Position numbers and translations under genes: made by a program. DNA of 64,000 nt from Loripinus fragilis. Taxonomy: Eukaryota; Mollusca; Bivalvia; Lucinida; Lucinidae. Below, one piece after another: positions 57,392 to 64,000 of this stretch (its first letter is position 1; every line of letters starts with the position of its first letter). The stretch lies in NCBI GenBank assembly GCA_964019695.1, contig OZ026518.1, positions 108,596,305 to 108,660,304 on the forward strand, written 5' to 3'. The notes under the pieces are model-generated. The model searched no databases. It was not told where the DNA came from and saw only the letters and a list, made by a program, of their open reading frames with translations.

Positions 57392-57646
57392 TTTACATAG
57401 AGCGTTCCATTGAGATTCCTGGAAAGGGATTACTTCATTTTTATCAACAACTATCATCCTTGATAGGTAACCAAAATAGTCACAGGGCAAACATGTTTTT
57501 GCCAAGTTTATTCAACTCTCCCTATGAGACAGACTATGAGTGCAATTGTATTGTGATCAATGGCAAAATACCCCATGTACCTTTAAATATTTTGTGCAGT
57601 GTATGTAGAAACTACAAGTAGCGGTATCTAAACGGAGAACAATAAA
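57390..57646 (+). other. Open frame after Rep-2, possible relic terminal exon
   Basis: The open frame begins inside the 3' end of a Rep-2 copy and continues into non-repeat DNA to a stop at 57619-57621, with AATAAA at 57641. The non-repeat part encodes about 75 residues ending CSVCRNYK. The sequence just past this AATAAA recurs after the exon 8 polyadenylation signals. The end of the gene may therefore have been duplicated, but no clean acceptor was found, so coding status is doubtful. Confidence 0.2.
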
Positions 57647-57750
57647 TGCATCGATTAGGGTGCGCTCAGGTGCACAGGTTTGATTTGATTTAATAAAAAT
57701 CAGTTTTCACATGACAGGCCATGATAAAATACAACATATTTGAATTTCAG
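57638..57750 (+). repeat. Local duplication unit, copy 1
   Basis: It matches 58601-58725 (GCTCAGGTGCACAG, AATCAGTTTTCACATGACAG, GGCCATGATAAAATACAA). Copy 1 ends at the exon 7 acceptor. Confidence 0.75.
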
Positions 57751-57798
57751 AAGAAATGGGCAGATTCTGCAGACTGTGAAGATAGATTTACTCTGAAG
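57751..57798 (+). CDS. Exon 7 (predicted 16-codon micro-exon)
   Basis: The acceptor TTTGAATTTCAG ends at 57750 and the donor AAG|GTAAAG starts at 57799. The 48 nt encode KKWADSADCEDRFTLK in phase 0 at both ends. The size is a multiple of three, so it could be a cassette exon. About 110 bp just upstream of it recur at roughly 58610-58725, but the recurrence stops near the acceptor, so the exon itself is single-copy here. Evidence is splice signals and phase only. Confidence 0.5.
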
Positions 57799-57923
57799 GT
57801 AAAGCGTTTCTCTTATTTTCACATTAATTACGTGAAAAGGCATTTAACTATATGGGCCAAAGAATCTGTCTCATCTTCCATTCAATGACATGGTTCACTG
57901 CATATCTTTTACTTTTCAAAAAT

Positions 57924-58303
57924 AGTTAGTGAGTATGATCAGAAAATACTACAATAACAAACCGTAGACAACCCTATAGCACCTTAAGGAAGAGTCGCTC
58001 AACCATCACGAGACACCAGTAAGACAAATAAAGTAAAGCAACCAGCTCTCTCTTCCCCATAAAGATGATTGCAATACTAGAATGGACATAAAGTAATGTA
58101 CAACAAAACATAGAACAATTACAGACTCCCACAATGGGAGTAACAATAAACAAAAAGTCAACGACAACAGAACCACCGCCTTAGAACGGACAGCAGCCTA
58201 AGCCACCGGGGGCTTAAATGCAATTTACTGGTACCAAATCTTCGCCCTAGATTCTGTTGTTGTTGAAGTACAAGAAATGTTCAACTCTCATGGAGGCCAA
58301 ACT
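57924..58303 (+). mobile_element. Rep-1 copy in intron 7
   Basis: It starts AGTTAGTGAGTATGATCAGA and contains ACCGCCTTAGAACGGACAGC. It fills two thirds of intron 7. Confidence 0.85.
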
Positions 58304-58361
58304 TCTGATTTAGTTACTTGATACGCATTATAACCTCTAGTTTGTCAATGATTCATCACAG

Positions 58362-58520
58362 GTTACGTTTAATTCACAAGGTTTATGTCCGAAAAAGCTC
58401 ATTGCAACACCTGGAGAACCATGGGGTTTACAATATCACGCCTTAAATGAAGCAAAACAAAATCGTCCATTGAGTCCTTGCGGTCGAAAAAGCCTGGTCC
58501 CAAACAACCTTAATATATGA
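58362..58520 (+). CDS. Exon 8 (predicted terminal exon, stop at 58518)
   Basis: The acceptor GATTCATCACAG ends at 58361, and 52 codons plus TGA follow in phase 0. The peptide has short turns rich in Pro, Gly, Asn and Lys (it opens VTFNSQGLCPKKLIATPGEP), with no recognised domain. Two AATAAA signals at 58591 and 58605, 70-90 nt past the stop, fit a 3' UTR. The exon lies just after a Rep-1 copy that occupies most of intron 7. Alternative last exons are possible at 56672-56752 and perhaps 57390-57621. Confidence 0.55.
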   Translation, partial: VTFNSQGLCPKKLIATPGEPWGLQYHALNEAKQNRPLSPCGRKSLVPNNLNI

Positions 58521-58530
58521 CTTTAAGGCC

Positions 58531-58800
58531 GGACCATCATTGCATCCCGTACACCATAAAGGGCTCAGTAAAGCTATTAAACGTGTGAACAATAAACTTA
58601 GAACAATAAAATCATTGACAAGAGATTGCTCAGGTGCACAGACTGATATGTGCCTGTTTTGTTTGACTTAACAATAATCAGTTTTCACGCAACAGGCCAT
58701 GATAAAATACAATACAACTAAATGTATGTCTTTTAGTAAGGACCATAATCGCATCCCATGCACCATAAATGTTTCGTTAAAGTTATTAAACGTGTTTTGG
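58531..58800 (+). repeat. Local duplication downstream of exon 8
   Basis: 58531-58590 recurs as 58737-58797 (GGACCATMATYGCATCCC...ATTAAACGTGT), and between them lies copy 2 of the 57638 unit. It is a compound short tandem duplication in the 3' flank. Confidence 0.7.
58591..58610 (+). terminator. Paired AATAAA polyadenylation signals
   Basis: Two AATAAA hexamers, at 58591-58596 and 58605-58610, lie downstream of the predicted stop codon of exon 8. The spacing is normal for a short 3' UTR. AATAAA is common in AT-rich DNA, so this is supportive rather than decisive. Confidence 0.45.
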
Positions 58801-58864
58801 TTTATCACTTACAGCTAATCCAGACAAGGGATGCATACAAATCATTATGAAAGTTTCTTCTAAG

Positions 58865-59018
58865 TAAGTAAGGGTGCAAAGATCAGGAATCGATACAATT
58901 AAGTACCACACCTGACCCAGGATACCAATGGGAAAGTGACAAACTCACAGTAGACACCACAAACGAGAGCCAAGAGGTCAGCCCTTTCCCAGCAGGTGAC
59001 CACAAAGCACATATAAAT
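58865..59018 (+). mobile_element. Rep-2 5' half
   Basis: AGTAAGTAAGGGTGCAAAGA through AGCAGGTGACCACAAAGCAC, then an abrupt end. Confidence 0.85.
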
Positions 59019-59019
59019 C

Positions 59020-59620
59020 TCTTGTCAAACTATGAACTTACCATTCATATTCATTGAAGGATTATAAAGTTAATTGGCAAGCATAGAAAAGATTTTAATA
59101 TGTGTTTCTTTTACTTTTCACAAGGTGTCGATATGACAATGAAGTTTATATAGGTAAGGGGTAGGTTGATAACTCCCTTGAATATTTGAGAAATAATTTT
59201 GTTGGTAGTTTCCTCTTATCTTCATCAAAATCTATGTTCATAATCTCTTCACAATAGAACCTGGACAAATATTTTCATTTCCAACAGGTTTGTTGTGTGG
59301 TAACATTACACTTGTTTTGAAAACCAATCACTGATGAAGATTGAAATGAAGATTAAATGAAATCAGCTCTAAGGTTCTTTCAAAGGTTAAGAGTCAACTT
59401 TCCTATCCACTATTGAATTTGAAAATAATTGGAAGATAATTAAGAGATTTGGAAGAAACTTTCATTATTGTTTGTATTAATCTCTCCCTGGATTCGCTGT
59501 AACATGCAGACTGTTACATCACAATTGTATTATAGCAAACTTTTTATAGCTCTTAGAAACTGATCATTTTTAAATTATTTTCATACTTTATCATAGTAAA
59601 AGTCTGGTTCGATAGGCCTG
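59020..59620. other. Nothing recognised
   Basis: AT-rich sequence without splice-flanked frames or repeats. Confidence 0.45.
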
Positions 59621-59626
59621 GTATTA

Positions 59627-59880
59627 TAGAACATGGGCCTCTTCGCAAGAAAACGTGCCGTCGGGGGTTTGCGAATAGCACAAGGGCAGACCAGCCTGCG
59701 CATCCGCGCAGTCTGATCAGCGCCTTTGTTATTCGCTTTTGGAAAGTATCATATGTTAACTTGCATCAAGTAAAATTTCAATTCTCTAGCTAGTATCAGT
59801 AGCTGAGGAGACTGGTTTGAAACTCGCTTTGTCGGAAACCCCGAAGACAGGTTTTGTCGCAACGAGGCCCATATGGCATT
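59627..59880 (-). mobile_element. Repeat family C, inverted copy
   Basis: It contains GACCAGCCTGCGCATCCGCG and CAGGTTTTGTCGCAACGAGG; the inverse of 36848-37082. Confidence 0.8.
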
Positions 59881-59963
59881 GTATCACCATGTTCCAAAGG
59901 GGAGCACCGATAGCTCAGATGAAAGAGCACCTGAATCTTGATTGCAAGGTCGCTGGTTTGATG

Positions 59964-60066
59964 GGGGATAGAGAGAGCTGGTGATTGTTGTGTGGCTCTT
60001 CATCGCGGTGCCATGGATTTGTCTGTGGTTTGTGATTGAGGTATTGCCTAATCATACTCACTTCCT
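59964..60066 (-). mobile_element. Rep-1 5' fragment
   Basis: GCGGTGCCATGGATTTGTCT then TGTGGTTTGTGATTGAGGTA, ending at CTCACTTCCTA. Confidence 0.7.
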
Positions 60067-60499
60067 ACGGAGTAGTGTTTTGTACTTGAGCATGACACTT
60101 CATTCACATTGCTTTGTACTGGTTAAACTCTGAAAGTTGTCCGAAAATGATTTAAAACTTATTAAGGTGAGCTAATAGGATCAGACTTGAGCCGGTGTCT
60201 CTATGTGTGCCCATTCACACTTTCAAACATGAATAACGCTGATACCATTGGGCCAACTGCATTCAATTTTTATCTGAAGCATTCTTGAAGTGAGGGAAAG
60301 GCTACATAAGGTTATGGACAAGATCAGATAAGAACTTTAGTTTCCTATGCAATAGATAACAACTATATGGATATAATGGTAAGAATGTTGTAGCACACTC
60401 ATTTTAAATAAATCTCATTCATTCTTGCAAGTAACAAAGACAACCATAAAATTTCAGATCAAATTTGAAATGGACTGTGGTGTTAGTTGTTTTGTGTGT

Positions 60500-60800
60500 T
60501 TGGTTTGATGCTTTATATCCCAGTCAACAGCAATGGTCATGTCGAGATGGTCTGCTCACTTAACCACGTTTTTTCTCTGGACAAGATTAACAGTTAACCA
60601 GTACTTAGTGCACATACTTTCGCTTCGAACTGAAATAACTATTCTTGAATCAGCGAAAGGGTGGATTTGGGCAGTAGAATTTATTTCATGATCAAAACCA
60701 AAGATATTGGACCGGGCTGGGATCGAACTTGCGACTACTAGATCTGCAGTCAGACATGTATCTGCAGTCAGACACGTTACCAACTGCACTAGGCGGCCCA
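60500..60800 (-). mobile_element. SINE-B, near full-length
   Basis: On the minus strand it runs GGGCCGCCTAGTGCAGTTGG (A-box region), a duplicated GTCTGACTGCAGAT, the B-box GTTCGATCCC, the body and a GTTGACTGGGATATAAAGCA tail, which matches the SINE-A tail. The 15-mer ATCTGCAGTCAGACA occurs at 60742 and 60760 (18-bp period). Confidence 0.85.
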
Positions 60801-61310
60801 ACTGGTGTTAGCTATGTTTGAACCGCTGGGAAAATTCCTGAAAAAATTCCTATAGACTTATAAAGGGGGAGTTGTTATGAACACTCTAGCATCTATTTTT
60901 TTGACTGGTTCTTTCTTCATACTTGCAGGTAACAAAGCCGACCATGAAATCTTGGATGAGTTTAGCCCTTTCATTTTTGATTGGATTATCTTCATTCACC
61001 AAGGTCTGCTGAGTTGCAAAATTCCCTTAGATTTATTATGGGAGACTTATTGTGACCAGCCTAGAGTTAATTTTTACTTGATTTGTTCGTACTTGCAAAC
61101 TACAATGGCAACCAATAGAAAAGCTTTGATATGTTTGAGTTTCTGTAAAATCTTACATCTAAATATGGAGTTAACTGCCTTAAATATCAATTTTCTACAC
61201 TTTTTGATTGCTATTAATCCTTTCTATTTTAAACTTGCAGATTGCAAGGGCATGCAAAATACCTAAGATGGGTTTAGATGTTGGTTTCGATTGGACCACA
61301 CAAAAACAGA
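60801..61310. other. No gene supported
   Basis: A 129-codon open frame (60877-61266) contains an acceptor-like TACTTGCAG at 60928 but no domain. GTAACAAAGMCRACCATRAAAT also appears at 60431. I do not call it a gene. Confidence 0.3.
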
Positions 61311-61838
61311 GTTATCTGTAGCTAGACCCACCTTGGCTCAATTCGTGGTTTTCTTTAGCTCTGACTATCTGTGAGTCATGAGCCCTTTTCTTTGTTTCAT
61401 CATGGTGTGTTAATTTGGTTAGAGTGTTTCTCCATGATTAAACATTGCATTAGTTAGATGGCCTCCATGCAAGCTGAACATTTCTTGTACTTCAACAATA
61501 GCAGAATCTAGGGCGAAGATTTGGTACCAGTAAAATGCATTTAAGCCCCCCGGTGGCTTAGGCTGCTGTCCGTTCTAAGGGGGTGGTTCTGTTGTTGTTG
61601 ACTTTATGTTTGTTGTTACTCTCATTGTGGGAGTCTGTTATTGTTCTATGTTTTGTTGAACATTACGTTATGTCCATTCTAGTATTGCAATCTTCTTGAT
61701 GGGGAAGAGAGAGCTGGTTGCTTTGCTTAATTTGTCTTCCTGGTGTCTCGTGATGGTTGAGTGGCTCTTCCTCGTGGTGCCACGGGGTTGTCTGCGGTTT
61801 GTGATTTTGGTATTTCCTAATTATACTCACTTACTATT
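61311..61838 (-). mobile_element. Rep-1 element, full-length inverted copy
   Basis: Boundaries are TTATCTGTAGCTAGACCCAC and ACTCACTTACTATTTT. It contains ACCGTTCTAAG-type core sequence in modified form (GTCCGTTCTAAGGGGGTGGT). It shows the same ends as 6773-7290. Confidence 0.85.
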
Positions 61839-62157
61839 TTAGATGCCATTGAGCACCAAAAATACCTCATAGACTAATAAAGGGTAAATTGTTACTTAAG
61901 AATAATTCAAAGTATTTTGCTGATTTACCCTCTGGCTCTCAGGTAAGCGAATGTTGCCCTTTGAATTACTTGTCATTAAAATTTCAACTGTAACATGTAT
62001 GATGTTTGTCTGTTTAATATGTTATTAACAAGTTTCTGTTGAACCAGATATTGGAGATATTGATGGTAAACAAGTTGTTGTAAACAAGATGTTTATTTGA
62101 TAATAAGATTTATAAATAAGGATGACAAATCATCTTTAAATTAAAAATGTATTGCCA

Positions 62158-62277
62158 TGGAAGTTTCCAGAAAAGTCTGGAATTCCCTAGAATTATCTTT
62201 TCCGTGCCAATTGAAGCTTTGAGTAAGTTCTGGAAGCAAGCAGATTCATTGAGAAGTGTGTGGAAATTTCTAGAATA
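62158..62277. promoter_or_regulatory. Two perfect heat-shock-element motifs
   Basis: GAAgtTTCcaGAA at 62160-62172 and GAAatTTCtaGAA at 62263-62275 each match the three-unit HSF consensus. No gene with a start nearby is recognised, so function is unknown. Confidence 0.35.
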
Positions 62278-62595
62278 AATAAATATAGCACATAATATCA
62301 CAGTTTGTTATTGATTATTCCTGAGCTTTTTAAAGAGTATATACGAGGCTAGTCGAGACACATTCTCTTGAATTTTAAATAACAAAACAACAACGTCAGT
62401 GGAAAACGTGGAGCACCAAAAACGAAATTAATGAGTGTACCTAAATACAATTTTGAAATGAAATTTAAACCAAATGTTTAAATGTAATTTTTGTTTCAGC
62501 TTGCAAAAGTATTCAATTTAAACACCTTCTAATGGATTATTAAGCTTAATTTTTGAAAGGAATCAAAAAAATTATTTTGGTCTGTTAAAATTTTA

Positions 62596-63650
62596 GGTGA
62601 AATTCTTAATAAATTGAAGTCTAGAGGTTTTCTAGCATCTGGTTTGTGTACACATGATTTCTCTACGTTCTATACTACATTGCCTCATAATATAATCAAA
62701 GAAAAACTAACAGAATTAATTGAACATTTAACAGAGAGGGCTCACTTTATTTGGCTTGCAATGATAAAAATACCTTTTTTTACATCTGAACAACCTAAAC
62801 GATATAAATTGTGGTCATGTCAGAAAATGTGTGATGCTCTCCATTATTTTTAGGACAATATATTTATGAGATTTGGCTCAAAATTATAAAGACAAAATGT
62901 AGGTATTCAAATGGGTTCTAATTGTGCTCCTCTTGTTGCAGATTTGTTTTTGTTTTGTTTTGAGAGAGACTTCATTTTGTCTCTGTCAGACAATAATTAA
63001 ACTGATATTATTGAAGCTTTGAACGCCACCTCCAGATATTTACATGACTTACTTAATATTGATAATCCTTATTTTGAACAAATGGTAGGTCGGATATATC
63101 CTACTGAACTTCAGTTAAATAAGGCGAATCCTTCTGATAATGAAGCTCCTTTTTTGGACTTGAACTTGTCCATAACAAATGGCATAGTATTTTCTTAAGT
63201 TTATAATAAACGGGCTTATTTTAATTTTGAAATAGTAGATTTCCCATTTCTTGATGGAGATGTTTCTTGCTTCCCTTCATATGGTGTATATATTTCGGGG
63301 CTAATTCATTTTGCAAGAGTGTGTTCTAATGTTGATGATTTCAACAACAGAAACTTATTTTCAACTGCTAATTTATTAAAACAAGGTTATAGATATCATT
63401 TAATTCGAAAAGCAGTTTCTAAATTCTACCACAGGCACTCAAAGTTATTCGTTAAATACAACATTAAACACTCTTCTGCAATAAGGCATATCAGAACCTA
63501 TATTTTATGGTGATTTAGTTCATAAATTAAATTGAGTTGTTGGAAAACCTAATTTAAGTGATCAATTAAAAAAGATTTTCAAACATTATATAAAGGTTAG
63601 ATATAACTTGGATGTTATTCGACAGTGTGCATGCCTGGTTTTAAACCAAA
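62596..63650 (+). pseudogene. Decayed reverse-transcriptase gene of a retroelement
   Basis: Several stops and frame changes interrupt a coding region of about 350 codons. Visible motifs in order are HDFSTFYTTLPHN (palm motif with catalytic-type Asp), KLWSCQKMCDALHYF, GIQMGSNCAPLVADLFLF, YLHDLLNIDN (the YxDD box with the first Asp lost to His), FLDLNLSI, YGVYISGLIHFARV and LLKQGYRYH. The family is abundant in bivalve and other invertebrate genomes as I recall it. The G-x-M-G-x-x-x-A-P block suggests a Penelope-like or related reverse transcriptase, but the class is uncertain. Confidence 0.7.
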
Positions 63651-64000
63651 CATGGTTTATAGCTATCAGTAAACGTAATAATCGATCTCATGGTAAACGC
63701 AAAAATGGAAATTTAAAACGCACAAATAAACATGTTTTAACTCTTTCAGAATTAAGTATCATCTTAAAACATTCTGGTTGACATATGGCCCTTTCATGTT
63801 TAGTAACTCTTTCTATATCTTCACTTCATAATTTGGATATTGAGGCTAATAAATTCTGTGATAGAGCTCATCGACTTTATGAAGCAGCAATTCTTACCTG
63901 GTGTTACACTCAACATGCTCTTCGGCCATATATAGATTCAGAAATTGATCATATTAGACATTTTATTAAAATTCAATTTGTCAACAAGGGGATTGAATTA
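63651..64000 (+). pseudogene. Second retroelement fragment, runs off the window
   Basis: The frame changes character here: about 30 basic codons (GKRKNGNLKRTNKHVLTLSE), one stop at 63780, then an open run with AHRLYEAAILTWCYTQHALR and FIKIQFVNKGIEL. I recall this as the upstream part of the same retroelement type, so a second copy probably begins here and continues beyond 64000. Confidence 0.45.

Larger units (their letters stand above)
13733..58520 (+). other. Eight-exon host gene: C2H2 - CAP-Gly - CXXC protein
   Basis: This is the full span of a predicted gene of 353 codons plus stop. Exon lengths are 58, 129, 223, 157, 177, 111, 48 and 159 nt, summing to 1062 (354 x 3). Phases agree at every junction: 1 nt left/2 nt taken at introns 1 and 2, 2 left/1 taken at intron 3, then phase 0 throughout. 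Introns are 6113, 2261, 24238, 4488, 727, 5336 and 563 bp. The order is a C2H2 finger (residues 31-52), CAP-Gly (about 86-157) and CXXC (about 203-246), with a basic, low-complexity tail. CAP-Gly domains bind the tubulin or EB1 C-terminus and CXXC fingers bind CpG DNA, so the pairing is functionally puzzling. Exons 3-6 are strong; exons 1, 7 and 8 rest on splice signals and phase only. Two neighbouring genes or alternative 3' ends remain possible. Confidence 0.7.

Noticed and set aside
60877..61266. 129-codon frame with an internal acceptor-like site
   Set aside because: No recognised domain, no matched donor, and composition typical of AT-rich intergenic sequence.

Overview
This is a window of animal genomic DNA, most likely from a marine bivalve mollusc. 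It is AT-rich and made almost entirely of interspersed and tandem repeats. Its coding sequence sits in short exons with GT-AG introns, and it carries a Polinton-type remnant, a CR1/L2/jockey-like LINE, tRNA-derived SINEs and many hairpin MITEs. Several repeats (the ACCGCCTTAGAACGG family, the short GACCCAGATCAGA hairpins) match what I remember of bivalve genomes. The species assignment is inference, not read from the sequence. There are no prokaryotic features, operons or CRISPR arrays.

The main find is a plus-strand host gene that open-reading-frame scanning hides, because most of its exons are short and they are spread over 44.8 kb. Eight exons (13733-13790, 19904-20032, 22294-22516, 46755-46911, 51400-51576, 52304-52414, 57751-57798, 58362-58520) have plausible splice sites, and every junction keeps the reading frame. 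They sum to 1062 nt, or 353 codons plus a stop, followed by two AATAAA signals. The predicted protein joins a C2H2 zinc finger, a CAP-Gly domain split over two exons, and a CXXC zinc finger. I know of no described family with that combination. The first and last two exons are the least certain.

Layout. 1-2.1 kb: two SINE types, a hairpin MITE and two short-period minisatellites. 2.5-4.3 kb: a TIR element with 9-bp flanking repeats holding a nested TA-flanked element. 4.5-5.4 kb: direct and inverted 180-bp repeats. 7.4-11.4 kb: a satellite of 44- and 46-bp monomers in a higher-order pattern. 12.5-12.9 kb: a MITE with a perfect 50-bp palindrome. 13.7-22.5 kb: exons 1-3. 22.6-36.7 kb: a Polinton-like remnant inside intron 3, whose right terminal repeat is interrupted by a nearly full-length 4.9-kb LINE. 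37.4-42.0 kb and 48.5-49.8 kb: a direct duplication flanking exon 4, one copy split by a 3.2-kb TIR element. 46.9-48.3 kb: a Tc1/mariner-type element 16 bp downstream of exon 4. 51.4-58.5 kb: exons 5-8, with G-rich and GCAGTAGCAG tandem arrays in intron 6. 59-62 kb: dispersed repeats. 62.6-64 kb: decayed reverse-transcriptase sequence running off the window.

The mobile elements are nested and can be ordered in time: the LINE inserted into an existing Polinton terminus, the TA element into an existing 9-bp-flanked element, and the Rep-2 element into the Tc1/mariner-type element. All reading was by eye. Domain calls rest on visible residues, and element boundaries on visible terminal repeats and flanking duplications.
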